This document shows positions 18,389 to 27,324 of a DNA stretch of 64,000 nt, one piece after another (position 1 is the first letter of the stretch; each line of letters starts with the position of its first letter). Where the stretch lies: assembly GCF_904848665.1 (NCBI RefSeq), contig NZ_CAJHCQ010000026.1, forward strand, positions 51,751-115,750, given 5' to 3'. Position numbers and translations under genes: made by a program. The notes beneath the pieces are model-generated. The model was given only the letters and a program-made list of their open reading frames with translations. It did no database searches and was not told the origin of the DNA. The DNA is from Paraburkholderia hiiakae. GTDB lineage: Bacteria > Pseudomonadota > Gammaproteobacteria > Burkholderiales > Burkholderiaceae.

Positions 18389-18706
18389 ATGGAACGGCTA
18401 ACTTATCGTCATATCGCGCGTGAACCCGCGCAAGGAAGCGCGTTGTCGGCACTCGTCGGCGTCGTTGCATCCGGCAATCTCGAAGTGCTGGTCGAACGCA
18501 TACTGCCTGGTAGTGCTTGTGAAATTGAAATCGAGACTACGGCGGCCGGTTTCGGCGACGTTTGGAGCGCGGTCGTTGCGGATTTCGTCGAACGTCGCTC
18601 GCCGGGCGGCCTGCGGCTGTCGATCAACGACGGCGGAGCACGACCCGACATGGTCTCGCTGCGTCTTGCCCAGGCAGTTCGTGCAATTGAGGGGAGCGGC
18701 CAATGA
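18389..18706 (+). CDS. mdcC: Malonate decarboxylase acyl carrier protein (delta subunit)
   Basis: 105 residues, GGAG upstream of the ATG. The segment VGVVASGNLEVLVERIL carries the Ser (residue 29) to which the 2-prime-(5-triphosphoribosyl)-3-prime-dephospho-CoA group is attached in this family. Later FVERRSPGGLRLSINDGGARPDMVSLRLAQA matches the MdcC C-terminal half. The stop codon overlaps the mdcD start as ATGA. It carries the acyl group between the MdcA transfer and MdcD/E decarboxylation steps. Confidence 0.93.
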   Translation: MERLTYRHIAREPAQGSALSALVGVVASGNLEVLVERILPGSACEIEIETTAAGFGDVWSAVVADFVERRSPGGLRLSINDGGARPDMVSLRLAQAVRAIEGSGQ

Positions 18707-19632
18707 GCACTGTATTCGATCCATCGGCAGCGAGCGCGAGCTGGTACGAAGCGTCCGCGCGCCAGCGCATCGACGAACTTGTCGACGCTGGCACATTTGT
18801 CGAGTTCGTGGGACCAGCCGAGCGGGAGATGAGCCCGCACCTGTCTCTGTTCAATCTGCCCCATCAGTTCGACGACGGAATGATTGTCGGGCGCGCGATG
18901 CTGGACGGCAGACCGGTATTCCTCGCGGCACAGGAGGGGCGCTTCATGGGCGGCGCATTCGGCGAAGTGCACGGAGCCAAATTGACCGGCCTGCTGCGCG
19001 CGGCACGAGACGTCCAGTCCGTGCCCGTGCTGATCCTGTTCGATACAGGGGGTGTGCGGCTGCAGGAAGCCAACGCAGGTGAACTCGCGATCGCCGAGAT
19101 CATGCGCGCGCTGGTCGACGCGCGGGCCGCCGGCGTCCCGGTGGTCGGCCTCATCGGCGGCCGCGCCGGGTGCTACGGCGGCGGTGGCTTGCTGGCCGCG
19201 TGCTGCTCGGCACTCGCGGTTTCGGAGCAAGGCCGCATCAGCGTGTCTGGCCCCGAGGTCATCGAGACAAACCGGGGTGTCGACGAGTTCGACTCTAAAG
19301 ATCGCGCGCTGGTCTGGCGGACGATGGGCGGCAAACACCGGCGCCTGATTGGCGGTGTCGAGCACTTTGTCGATGACTCGCTAGACGGATTCCGGCAGGT
19401 GGCCGTCGCATTGCTCGCACACCAGCATGCATTCAACCTCGACGTGCTCGAAGCCGAGCAGGCGCGGCTCGACGAGCGGATCGCGGCGTTTGGAGCCTGC
19501 AACGACGCGCAGGATGTCTGGTGTGCGCTCGGGGCCACACGTATCGAGGCTGAGACCATCCCCGAGTTGTCCGACGACGCATTCAGGAAACTTGCCGGCC
19601 AACTTCAGGAGGTGCGAAATGACGCTCGATGA
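18703..19632 (+). CDS. mdcD: Malonate decarboxylase beta subunit (biotin-independent)
   Basis: 309 residues with GAGGGGAG before the ATG. It has the carboxyltransferase (crotonase-like) fold: AREMSPHL-like start, FMGGAFGEVHGAKLTGLLRAA, the LFDTGGVRLQEANAGELAIAEI segment and the glycine-rich GGRAGCYGGGGLLAACCSAL oxyanion region. With MdcE it decarboxylates malonyl-S-ACP. It begins inside the mdcC stop and ends 14 bases into mdcE, so translation is coupled on both sides. Length is typical. Confidence 0.95.
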   Translation: MSTVFDPSAASASWYEASARQRIDELVDAGTFVEFVGPAEREMSPHLSLFNLPHQFDDGMIVGRAMLDGRPVFLAAQEGRFMGGAFGEVHGAKLTGLLRAARDVQSVPVLILFDTGGVRLQEANAGELAIAEIMRALVDARAAGVPVVGLIGGRAGCYGGGGLLAACCSALAVSEQGRISVSGPEVIETNRGVDEFDSKDRALVWRTMGGKHRRLIGGVEHFVDDSLDGFRQVAVALLAHQHAFNLDVLEAEQARLDERIAAFGACNDAQDVWCALGATRIEAETIPELSDDAFRKLAGQLQEVRNDAR

Positions 19633-20335
19633 AATTCTCGATTCGCTGGAACACGATATTGCAGTACGCGACGACGGCCTCTTTGCAGGACGGGCGATCA
19701 TCGACGGTCGGTGTGTCGATGTGATCGGCGTCTCGCGTGGCGCATTCGTTGGCGTGGATGAGGCGCTGTGGCTGTCAGCTCAAGTGATGGAAACGATTCG
19801 CCGCGGTGGCGACACGCCGATTCTGGTTATCGTTGACAGCGGCAGCCAGCGCATGAGCAGGCGCGACGAATTGCTCGGCCTGAACGAATGCCTTGCGCAC
19901 CTTGCGAAGTGCCTGATGCTCGCGGGCCAGTGTGGTCACCAGACGGTTGGCTTGCTTTACGGACACACGGCGGCTGGCGCATTCATTGCCACGGCGCTCG
20001 CGACGCGCGTACTCGTTGCGCTGCCGGGGGCGACGCCGGAGGTCATGGATCTGCCTTCCATGTCGCGCGTAACGAAGCTGTCGATCGACCTACTGGAAGA
20101 CATGGCGAAATCGACGGCAGTGTTCGCGCCGGGCCTCGTGAATCTCGAGAAGATGGGCGCCGTCAACGCCACGCTGGATCCCGCACAGCCGCTCGCCGCG
20201 CAACTCGCCCGCTGGTTCGACGTGCAGCCCGACCGCGCGGATGTGCGCGACCGTCTTGGCGAGTCACACGGGGGGCGCCCGGTGGCAGCCCGCATTGCAC
20301 AACGTGTCTATGAACTCGCGCGCCATGTTGGCTAA
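19619..20335 (+). CDS. mdcE: Malonate decarboxylase gamma subunit
   Basis: 238 residues from ATG 19619, which has AGGAGG seven bases upstream; longer in-frame codons lie inside mdcD and are rejected. The fold is the partner carboxyltransferase domain: ILVIVDSGSQRMSRRDELLGLNECLAHLAKCL and GHTAAGAFIATALAT (helix over the active site) are characteristic. With MdcD it forms the decarboxylase that releases CO2 and regenerates acetyl-S-ACP. It overlaps mdcD by 14 bases and the start of mdcG. Confidence 0.94.
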   Translation: MTLDEILDSLEHDIAVRDDGLFAGRAIIDGRCVDVIGVSRGAFVGVDEALWLSAQVMETIRRGGDTPILVIVDSGSQRMSRRDELLGLNECLAHLAKCLMLAGQCGHQTVGLLYGHTAAGAFIATALATRVLVALPGATPEVMDLPSMSRVTKLSIDLLEDMAKSTAVFAPGLVNLEKMGAVNATLDPAQPLAAQLARWFDVQPDRADVRDRLGESHGGRPVAARIAQRVYELARHVG

Positions 20336-20996
20336 CGCCCCGCTCGCCCGGCACAGTTTCGTGCGGGTCTCGCCTGACGCGTGGGACGCGTGCGTCGCGT
20401 CGCAGCCCGCCTTGGCGAAAGAGCCGCTCGTTCGAAACTGGGCGGCCCGTGGGTGGCCGCTGATAGTCCGTCGGCCGGGGCCTTGCGACGTGCACAAGAT
20501 CGGCGTGCCGGTGGGATTGCCCCTGCCGCCGATAGCGGGCAAGCAGCGCATCAGCACCGTCGTGCCTGCCGACGCGATCATCTCGATCGAGCGGCCGCCA
20601 GAGCTCGCAACACTCCGTGACGTTGCGCCCAAGGCGTGGCGCGCGACGATCGACATGCTGGACTTGATTGCGCAACGGCATCACGTAGCGTGTCGCGCGT
20701 TTGGCAGCCTCGCATGGCAGGGGCGGACCGGTCTGCCGTATTTGACCGGGCAATCAGATCTGGACCTGTTGTTCGATTTGCCAGCAACACTCGATGTACA
20801 CGGTGCGCTTGACGCGCTGCTCTCGGACATCGCGAGGTGCGCTGCGTACGCGCCGATGAGGATCGACGGCGAGGTTATCCGTGCGGATGGCGCGGGCGCG
20901 AACTGGCGGGAGTTGCGTGCCGCGAAGGGCGAGGTGGTCGTGAAGATGGCGACGGACGTTGTACTCGCAACGGTACGCGTTTTTGCTGAGGGTTGA
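20310..20996 (+). CDS. mdcG: Malonate decarboxylase holo-ACP synthase (phosphoribosyl-dephospho-CoA transferase)
   Basis: 228 residues from ATG 20310; ATG 20325 (MLANAPLARHSFVRV) is equally possible and fits the usual ~210-residue length better. Neither has a clear ribosome site, and both lie inside the end of mdcE, so coupling is likely. The nucleotidyltransferase signature is clear: ACRAFGSLAWQGRTGLPYLTGQSDLDLLFDLP, with the two metal-binding Asp in SDLDLL. It transfers the prosthetic group made by MdcB to Ser of MdcC. Confidence 0.92.
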   Translation: MNSRAMLANAPLARHSFVRVSPDAWDACVASQPALAKEPLVRNWAARGWPLIVRRPGPCDVHKIGVPVGLPLPPIAGKQRISTVVPADAIISIERPPELATLRDVAPKAWRATIDMLDLIAQRHHVACRAFGSLAWQGRTGLPYLTGQSDLDLLFDLPATLDVHGALDALLSDIARCAAYAPMRIDGEVIRADGAGANWRELRAAKGEVVVKMATDVVLATVRVFAEG

Positions 20997-20997
20997 A

Positions 20998-21873
20998 ATG
21001 TCGGACTTGCACGTTGCCGTTGAGGACCAACTGGGTGTCAGCGCTGGGGCAATCGCGTCGTATGCGGAGCATTGCCTGCGGCTGGAGCTCGACACGTGGC
21101 CAAAGCCAGGGCTCGTCAGCCTCCTCGACAACGGCAGCCACGACGATATGGACGCCAGCATGTTCATGCGCAGCGCAGCCGCGATCCGGCCATATTTCGC
21201 GGAGCTAGCGCGGGCTGGCGCGGCGCAGGCCAGCATGAGCGTCTTGCGCCGGATTGGACTACGTGCGGAGCGTGCCATGCTGGCTGCAACGGGTGGGGTG
21301 AACACGCATCGCGGCGCGATATTCGGCCTTGGGCTGCTGTGTGCCGCGGCCGGCAGCCGCTCGACCGATGGTTCGCGCGCAGATTCCTGCGCAATACCGA
21401 CGCTCGGCGAACTCGTCTCCCGGAATTGGAGCGCGGACATACTCGCCGGTCCGCGGCCGACGAATAGTCATGGTGAGATCGCCGGACGACGCTATGGCGT
21501 CGGCGGCGCACGCCACGAAGCCGCGAGTGGTTTTGCGAATGTCTACCGTATCGGCGTACCGGCACTTCGCGAAGCGGAAGTGCTGCGCCCCGGCGACGCG
21601 ATGGCTGCGCGCGTTCACGCCTGCTTCGCACTGATTACCGCTGTCGATGATACGAACCTGCTGCATCGGGGCGGTGAAACCGGTCTTGCATTTGCGCAGC
21701 GAACTGCCTCGCATTTTCTCGCTTCCGGTGGAGTTGGCGCACCGGATTGGCTTGAGCGCGCCACGTCTGCACATCGGGCTTTCGTCGCGCGGCGCTTGAG
21801 TCCGGGCGGCGCAGCAGACTTGCTCGCGATGAGCCTCTTCGCCGCCGCCTTCGATCCGGACGCAGGAACATGA
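20998..21873 (+). CDS. mdcB: Triphosphoribosyl-dephospho-CoA synthase
   Basis: 291 residues; ATG directly follows the mdcG stop, with GAGGGTT upstream. CitG/MdcB family motifs are visible: LELDTWPKPGLVSLLDNGSHDDMDASMFMRSA, GGVNTHRGAIFGLGLLCAAAG and the late DDTNLLHRGGETGLAFAQ. It makes triphosphoribosyl-dephospho-CoA from ATP and dephospho-CoA, the precursor that MdcG attaches to the ACP. In Klebsiella this gene is second in the operon; here it is sixth. The ATGA junction with mdcH shows coupling. Confidence 0.93.
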   Translation: MSDLHVAVEDQLGVSAGAIASYAEHCLRLELDTWPKPGLVSLLDNGSHDDMDASMFMRSAAAIRPYFAELARAGAAQASMSVLRRIGLRAERAMLAATGGVNTHRGAIFGLGLLCAAAGSRSTDGSRADSCAIPTLGELVSRNWSADILAGPRPTNSHGEIAGRRYGVGGARHEAASGFANVYRIGVPALREAEVLRPGDAMAARVHACFALITAVDDTNLLHRGGETGLAFAQRTASHFLASGGVGAPDWLERATSAHRAFVARRLSPGGAADLLAMSLFAAAFDPDAGT

Positions 21874-22802
21874 CAATCGCACTCCTCTGTTCAGGGCAGG
21901 GTCACCAGGGGCCCGGCATGTTCGATCTTGTCGGCCACGGGCCAGACGTCGCGCCGCTGTTTTCGCATGCTTCACGCTGGTTCGGCAGCGATCCGCGCGA
22001 CTGGGTGCGCAGCGCCAGCGACGAGCAGCTGCGCGAGAACGCGATTGCGCAGGTGCTCTGCACGCTGCACACACTCGCGGCATTCGCGCACCTCGCGCCT
22101 ATTCTGGGGCGGCGGTGTTGTGTCGCGGGCTATAGCGTCGGTGAAGTCGCCGCATGGCACGTTGCGGGGAGAATCGGCGCGCTCGATGCACTCGATCTGA
22201 CTGTCGCACGTGCGAGCGCGATGAACGCTGCGAGCACCGGCCAGGAAGGAATGCTCTTCGTTAGAGGCGTGAACCGCAGGGCGCTCGATGCGCTTTGCGC
22301 AGGGCGCGATGCTGCGGTAGCGATCATCAATCCTGGCGATGCCTATGTGCTTGCGGGGACGGCAGACGCGTTGAGTGCAATCGCTTTGGACGCCCGCCAG
22401 GCCGGAGCGGCGCGAATCGTGCCTGTACCTGTGCGGGTGGCGTCGCATACCTCGCGGCTCGCCGCGGCCGTGCCAGTTTTCCGGAGGGCGCTCGACGGCG
22501 TGAGCGTTTCTGCCGGGATGGCAGGCAGACGGCTCGTCAGCGGGATTGACGGCGCAATCGTGCTTGATAAGCGTGGCGGACTTGACCGGCTTGCGCGGCA
22601 AATCGCCGAACCAGTGGACTGGAGTGCATGCCTGCAAGCTTGCGACGAAGCTGGCGCCTCGGCCTTTCTCGAGCTTGGTCCCGGACGTGCATTGTCCCAG
22701 ATGGCAGCAGACGCGTACCCATTGATTCCGTCGCGCAGTATCGCGGACTTTCGATCGTGGGAAGGAGTCCACGCCTGGATTGCTCGGGTCATGCAGAACT
22801 GA
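21870..22802 (+). CDS. mdcH: Malonate decarboxylase malonyl-CoA:ACP transacylase (epsilon subunit)
   Basis: 310 residues, overlapping mdcB by four bases. It has the FabD-like fold: LLCSGQGHQGPGM at the N-terminus, the nucleophile motif GYSVGE with Ser89, a catalytic His in VASHTSRL and a late ELGPGRALSQM. It loads the first malonyl group from malonyl-CoA onto the ACP. Tyr replaces the His usual in GHSxG at residue 88, which I believe is common in MdcH. It closes the operon; no transporter or mdcR follows within the window. Confidence 0.93.
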   Translation: MTIALLCSGQGHQGPGMFDLVGHGPDVAPLFSHASRWFGSDPRDWVRSASDEQLRENAIAQVLCTLHTLAAFAHLAPILGRRCCVAGYSVGEVAAWHVAGRIGALDALDLTVARASAMNAASTGQEGMLFVRGVNRRALDALCAGRDAAVAIINPGDAYVLAGTADALSAIALDARQAGAARIVPVPVRVASHTSRLAAAVPVFRRALDGVSVSAGMAGRRLVSGIDGAIVLDKRGGLDRLARQIAEPVDWSACLQACDEAGASAFLELGPGRALSQMAADAYPLIPSRSIADFRSWEGVHAWIARVMQN

Positions 22803-23240
22803 ACAAGTGTAATCGGTGTGCGCCGCACAGTGTGCACGACGCTGGACGTTTCCTGTGCGATACAACCTTGGAGTCCTGTGAACCGTTGAGCCGACGTGGG
22901 CATCGATGAGTCGTGTACGTGGTAAGCGAAAACTTTCGGACACTGTCGAGTGGAAAGCCCTGTCAAGTAAGGCTGAGAATGACGCGTTCGTCCAATAATC
23001 TCGAGCCACGGACAGGCCCTCAATCGAATCTCAATCTGTGAAAGTGGGAACGGCAGTAACCGTTCAGGTTTGCAGAGATGCCTGCCCTCTGCAACAGGCC
23101 GGGCGTGCGGGTTCCGCTTGCGTCAAGACGACAACAATGAGTTGCTCTTATTGCGCTCAATTCTGAGCAGTTGCCGTTCTACACTGTGTTCACCAAATCC
23201 GCAAAAGAGTGCGTGCGGAACACTCCCTGGGGGAAACGTT
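22803..23240. other. Intergenic region after mdc operon
   Basis: 438 bases without a credible gene. TTGCAGAG (23070-23077) pairs with CTCTGCAA (23087-23094) as a small hairpin without a T run. The promoter of the next gene is probably near 23170-23230. Confidence 0.35.
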
Positions 23241-23501
23241 ATGAAACTTGTTCAGCTCATTGTCGCTGCATCTATGTTGATCCCGGCTGTGTCTTCGTTC
23301 GCTCAATCGACACCGTTGGCTGTGAATGAAGACGTACGGTCGCAAGTAGTTCAAGAAGAGACGATGTACAGATCTTTGGATTCTAGCGACGAGAAGCAAA
23401 CTTCAAAAAATAACGTCGATCGGAATGGAGAGCGGACCCGCCAGATAGCGGGAATGAACCTGGGTCGTTACTCGCTGTCAGTCGTCCATCCTTCGTTTTG
23501 A
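23241..23501 (+). CDS. Small secreted protein, possibly degenerate DUF4148-like
   Basis: 86 residues; GGGGGAAACGTT precedes the ATG. The signal peptide MKLVQLIVAASMLIPAVSSFA is followed by QSTPLAVNEDVRSQVVQEE, which is loosely reminiscent of the DUF4148 start (TRAEVRAELVQLE), but the rest (YRSLDSSDEKQTSKNNVDRNGERTRQI) has lost the GYxP and YPADxQAAE motifs. Base composition is lower in G+C than neighbours. It may be a diverged or decaying paralogue; function unknown. Confidence 0.6.
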   Translation: MKLVQLIVAASMLIPAVSSFAQSTPLAVNEDVRSQVVQEETMYRSLDSSDEKQTSKNNVDRNGERTRQIAGMNLGRYSLSVVHPSF

Positions 23502-23812
23502 TGTTGCTGTTGATCGAACCCGCACCGCCATGAGCTCTCGACGCAGTTTCTCAGGTGGAATTGGACGCAACGCACAGTCGCTCGCATTGACCAATCATGC
23601 GACTGGCAGCATACCCAATCGAGCGGCCGCTTATTCGTCAAGATGCAGGTCGATTTGTTTCGCTTCGCGGGCCTGTTTGCAGTGAGTGAGTCCTGGACTG
23701 CGCCCCCCGCATCTTTACGCAATTTTTCTGCAGGAGGACGATCTTTTACCAAAATTGTTCGTTCGGCACGTGTAGTGTTTCCACTTGTTCCACCGGCACA
23801 ACGCAAACGAAC
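23502..23812. other. Intergenic region without visible gene
   Basis: 311 bases. No frame on either strand shows a plausible ribosome site and protein-like composition. A CAGGAGGA at 23731-23738 is not followed at suitable distance by a start codon of a long frame. Confidence 0.3.
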
Positions 23813-24445
23813 ATGAACAACAATTTCGGTGACCGGCCGGGCGTCCGTACGCCCGGCTTTCGCGCTATTGTTTTTGCGACATTACTGGCTGCCAGCTCTC
23901 TTAACGTGATGACCTGCGGCGCCGAGGAGTCGATCGTCGCACCGCCCGATGCCGTCGCCGAAGCGCTGCCCGCGGGCACCCCGACGGCCGAAGACATCGC
24001 AACCATGCTGAATGTGCGCTTCCATATCGGGCTGCACGAGGCCTTGAAGATCGGCGAGGCGGTGCTGAATGCCGCAAGGCGCGATACGATCTCGCCATTC
24101 CTGCTGCTCGCGGTCATCGCTGTGGAGTCCGATTTCAATCGCTTTGCAGTGAGCGTGACGGGTGCCAGGGGGCTCATGCAAGTGCTGCCCTCCCAACACA
24201 AGGACATCGTCCTTCGCACGGCGGATTTGACCGACACGGGTACGAACGTGAGCATCGGTTCGTCGATACTGCACGACTATATCGAGGCTTCCGATGGCGA
24301 TGTCCATGACGCGCTGCTGCGCTATAGCGGCGGCGCCAGAGGTTATCCGCGGCGCGTGGCCGATCGCATGAGCATGATCAAGATGGCCTTTGACGTGCAT
24401 TCCCGCGATCCCAATTCGCAAGCCGCGGCAACTTTCAGATATTGA
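23813..24445 (+). CDS. Lytic transglycosylase (SLT-like domain protein)
   Basis: 210 residues. The N-terminal ~38 residues contain a hydrophobic stretch (FRAIVFATLLAASSLNVMTC) that acts as signal peptide. The catalytic domain shows the lysozyme-like pattern: AVIAVESDFNRFAVS with catalytic Glu105, GARGLMQVLPS, and later ALLRYSGGARGYPRRVADRM, corresponding to the xxAYNGGxxxYxxxV motif. It should cleave peptidoglycan glycan strands in the periplasm. The domain is single and short, like those associated with secretion machines or turnover, but no secretion genes are nearby. The start is uncertain for lack of a strong ribosome site. Confidence 0.8.
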   Translation: MNNNFGDRPGVRTPGFRAIVFATLLAASSLNVMTCGAEESIVAPPDAVAEALPAGTPTAEDIATMLNVRFHIGLHEALKIGEAVLNAARRDTISPFLLLAVIAVESDFNRFAVSVTGARGLMQVLPSQHKDIVLRTADLTDTGTNVSIGSSILHDYIEASDGDVHDALLRYSGGARGYPRRVADRMSMIKMAFDVHSRDPNSQAAATFRY

Positions 24446-24488
24446 TTGCCGCTAGATCGCTTATCGTGCATTTGAGGCACAGATTCGG

Positions 24489-24881
24489 TTGTATTCGTTA
24501 CCTCATACTGGCGCGATAGGCTTGGCTAGCACTCCGAAACTGGCTTTCACCACCATTGCATCGACGCTCGCCTACCTCGGCCTTGCCATCCTGGGCTCGG
24601 GGGGCTTTTCCGCGTTTTTCTCCCATCGTGCCCTAACCTTGGTCGCCATGGCCACGCTTGTGATGGCCGGCGTCGGTGTCATCAGTGCCGCCAACCTGAG
24701 CGCGAGTGAGCGCGAAGATCGGGGCAATCGCTGGGTGCTCGCTGCGTCCGGTACCATCGGAATACTAAGTATCGCGTTGTCCGCATACACGGATGGGTTC
24801 TGGGTATTCGACGGTGACAATCTTGTGCGTCCGGAGGAAGGCTCTCAAGTCGACAAGTCCGTGTCTCATGCTATTCCCTGA
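24489..24881 (+). pseudogene. N-terminal fragment of an isoprenylcysteine carboxyl methyltransferase-like membrane protein
   Basis: 130 codons with a GTG start. The first ~105 residues show three hydrophobic spans and the segment NLSASEREDRGNRWVLAASGTIGILSIALSAYTDGFWVFDGDNL, which matches my recollection of the N-terminal half of the soil-bacterial ICMT-like methyltransferase family. Full members are about 220 residues and carry the catalytic GxxRHPxY region in the C-terminal half. That half is absent: after DGDNL the frame ends in unrelated residues, and no continuation is seen in the other frames before 25054. Likely truncated by deletion. Confidence 0.55.
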
Positions 24882-25053
24882 TTTCAATCGGCGTAACACG
24901 TTTCACCGCAACGCCTCAACAGGGCACGTAGATGCGGAAAAACGCCCGATGCCCGCCGGAATTGACGGGTTTTCTTCGGTATGGAACAGCGCAAATGAAA
25001 ACCGTGTAAATCCAGCCGGGTGAAGTCTAAGCGGGAGATATACGACAACACGG

Positions 25054-26859
25054 CTAATGACCCAACACGGACCCGAGTTGCTCCACGATCGGGCCGAGCG
25101 CGAGCGCAGGTAAATACGTGATGGACGCAATCAGCACAACCGTGCCGATCAGCAGGCCGATGAACAGGGGACCGTGCGTGGGCAGCGTGCCCGGCCCCTC
25201 GGCGCGCTTGCGCTTCAGGGCGAGCGACCCGGCAATTGCCAGTACAGGCACGATGACGGCGAACCGGCCGAACCACATCACGATGGCGAGCATCCAGTTG
25301 TAGAACGGCGTATTCGCGGAGAGCCCGGCGAACGCGCTGCCGTTATTGTTCGCCGCCGACGAAAACGCATAAAGGATTTCGCTGAAGCCATGAGCGCCAG
25401 GATTCGCAATGCCCGCAATGCCTGAGGGCACGAGCACGGAAATCGCTGTGCCCAACAGCACGAGCATGGGTGTGGCGAGGATCACGATGGCGACCATCTT
25501 CATCTCGTAGGCATCGATCTTCTTGCCGAGATACTCGGGCGCCCGGCCTATCATCAGCGCGGCAACGAACACGGCGAGCATTGCGTAGATCACCATGCTG
25601 AAGAGCCCCGAGCCGGGGCCGCCAAAGACGACTTCACCCGTCTGCATCAGGACCATCGGGACGAGGCCGCCCATGGGCGAAAACGAATCGTGCATGGCAT
25701 TGACGGCGCCGTCACCGCCACTCGTCGTAACGACGGCATAGAGTGCCGACGATACCGCGCCAAAGCGCGTCTCTTTCCCTTCCATGTTGCCGCCCACGAG
25801 CGCCCGTTCGTTCGGCGCGACTGCGGCGTGGGTGAGCGCTGGCGTGGCTGACTGTTCCGCATGGATCGTAAAGGCCGCCGCAGCGACGAACATCACGGCC
25901 ATGGCTGCAAGCAGCGCCCAGCCCTGACGACGGTCGCCAACGGCCACGCCAAACGTATAGCAGAGCGCCGCCGGAATGAGCAGGATCGCGAGCATCTGCA
26001 GGAAGTTCGACAGGGGAGTCGGATTTTCGAACGGATGCGCGGAGTTCGCGTTGAAGAAGCCGCCTCCGTCGCCCCCCAGGAGTTTGATAGACTCCTGCGA
26101 CGCCACCGGGCCCATTGGCAGATCCTGGCGTCGCGACGTCATGGTCTGCAGAACGGCGTTGCCGGCCGCATCGCGGACTGCCTGGCCCTGTGCGTCGAGT
26201 TTCGGCTGCTGCCACGTGTTGATCTGCAGTGTCGGAACGGTTTCGTTGGCGGCAAAGCTCTGTATCACGCCCTGGCTCATGAACGCGGCGGCAAACAGCA
26301 CGGAAAGCGGCAGCAGGACATACAGCGTCGCGCGGGTGAGATCGACCCAAACGTTGCCGATCGTCTTTGCGTCGCGTCTTGCCAGCGCGCGCATCAGCGC
26401 AAACATCACGGCCATGCCGCTTGCGGCCGAAAGAAAGCTTTGGACCGTGATGCCGAGCATCTGCGTGAGGTAGCTGAGCGTCGTTTCGCCAGCGTAGCCC
26501 TGCCAGCTCGTATTGGTGACGAAGCTCACGGCGGTGTTCCATGCGGAGTCCGGACTGACTGCGGGAAGCGCCTGCGGATTGAGCGGTAGCCAGCCCTGCA
26601 TGCGTTGCAGCGCGTACAGGAAGAGCGTGCCAGCGGCGTTGAAGAGGATGAGCGCGGTTGCGTAGGTCGACCAGCTCATTTCGACGCCTGGGTCGATGCC
26701 CGCGACGCGATAGAGCAAACGTTCGAACGGGCGCGCTACGGCGCCGAGGAGTGGCGGATCGCCTTCGATCGCGCGCGCGATGTAGAGGCCGAGTGGTTTC
26801 ACCAGCGCGATCAGTACGGCAAGAAACAGGGCGATCTGAAAACTACTGCCGGCGATCAT
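25054..26859 (-). CDS. kdpA: Potassium-transporting ATPase subunit KdpA, lone copy with altered filter loops
   Basis: 601 residues from ATG 26859 (MIAGSSFQIALFLAV) with GGGAGATG upstream. By overall similarity this is the E. coli-type KdpA (for example TLPTHGPLFIGLLIGTVVL and ALALGPIVEQL). Ten hydrophobic spans and four pore loops are present, but three loops differ from E. coli: P1 TNTSWQ (TNTNWQ), P2 LGGDGGGF (LGTNGGGF) and P3 TSGGDGAV (AASCGAV). P4 AANNNGSAFAG is unchanged. It has no kdpB, kdpC or kdpF of its own and is transcribed away from the kdpFABC operon. The frame is intact, so it is probably expressed; it may swap with the other KdpA or bind another ion. Confidence 0.9.
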   Translation of the reverse strand: MIAGSSFQIALFLAVLIALVKPLGLYIARAIEGDPPLLGAVARPFERLLYRVAGIDPGVEMSWSTYATALILFNAAGTLFLYALQRMQGWLPLNPQALPAVSPDSAWNTAVSFVTNTSWQGYAGETTLSYLTQMLGITVQSFLSAASGMAVMFALMRALARRDAKTIGNVWVDLTRATLYVLLPLSVLFAAAFMSQGVIQSFAANETVPTLQINTWQQPKLDAQGQAVRDAAGNAVLQTMTSRRQDLPMGPVASQESIKLLGGDGGGFFNANSAHPFENPTPLSNFLQMLAILLIPAALCYTFGVAVGDRRQGWALLAAMAVMFVAAAAFTIHAEQSATPALTHAAVAPNERALVGGNMEGKETRFGAVSSALYAVVTTSGGDGAVNAMHDSFSPMGGLVPMVLMQTGEVVFGGPGSGLFSMVIYAMLAVFVAALMIGRAPEYLGKKIDAYEMKMVAIVILATPMLVLLGTAISVLVPSGIAGIANPGAHGFSEILYAFSSAANNNGSAFAGLSANTPFYNWMLAIVMWFGRFAVIVPVLAIAGSLALKRKRAEGPGTLPTHGPLFIGLLIGTVVLIASITYLPALALGPIVEQLGSVLGH

Positions 26860-27218
26860 GTCATCTCCCGCGGCCGTCGCGCCTCGCAACGTCGATACGT
26901 ACCCTCCATTTCATGTCGCGGAACGTCAATTCGATGAAAAGATCGCGGGCTCCCGCATAAAAATCTGGTCAACGTTTCGACGCACTGGTCCGTAGCGCGC
27001 CATCTGGTGAATCCACTTCACGGCGAATCCCGGGATCGGGAGTCGGTATCGTGTGCCGCGCCGTATATCCCGCATATGCACAATCCCTTTCCGGATTTAC
27101 GGAATCTTTATTCGCCCCGGTCTATACCTTAAGCACCCTGCTGGCCAGGCGTGAGCGCTGCGCTGCAAAGCGCAGGGAGAGCGCGTTGCCGCAAGACGCT
27201 GAGAAGGGGAGTCACATC
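26860..27218. promoter_or_regulatory. Divergent regulatory region between the two kdpA transcription units
   Basis: 359 bases without genes. It must hold the promoter of the lone kdpA (leftwards) and of the kdp operon (rightwards). An AT-rich segment at 27085-27130 (TTTACGGAATCTTTATT and TATACC) is the best candidate for the operon promoter and a KdpE site. No exact KdpE consensus is visible. Confidence 0.4.
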
Positions 27219-27314
27219 ATGAATCTGGTCGTCTGGCTGCCGCTCCTGTTTGCGCTCGGACTTGGCAGTCTCGTGCTGTGCGTGCTGTTCGTCGACGCCT
27301 GCGAGCGCATTTGA
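27219..27314 (+). CDS. Small single-span membrane protein upstream of kdpF
   Basis: 31 residues, MNLVVWLPLLFALGLGSL followed by VLCVLFVDACERI. GAAGGGGAG lies eight bases before the ATG. One transmembrane helix with a short charged end. It ends 10 bases before the kdpF start, so it is the first gene of the kdp operon. Size and topology suggest a KdpF-like accessory peptide, but I know no assigned function. Confidence 0.65.
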   Translation: MNLVVWLPLLFALGLGSLVLCVLFVDACERI

Positions 27315-27324
27315 GGAGACCGCC

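Noticed and set aside
23068..23095. Hairpin TTGCAGAG/CTCTGCAA after the mdc operon
   Set aside because: Too far from mdcH (about 270 bases) and with no T run; not enough to call a terminator.
24920..25000. Possible terminator for the lone kdpA
   Set aside because: CCCG/CGGG pairing next to a T run is only four base pairs long; too weak.
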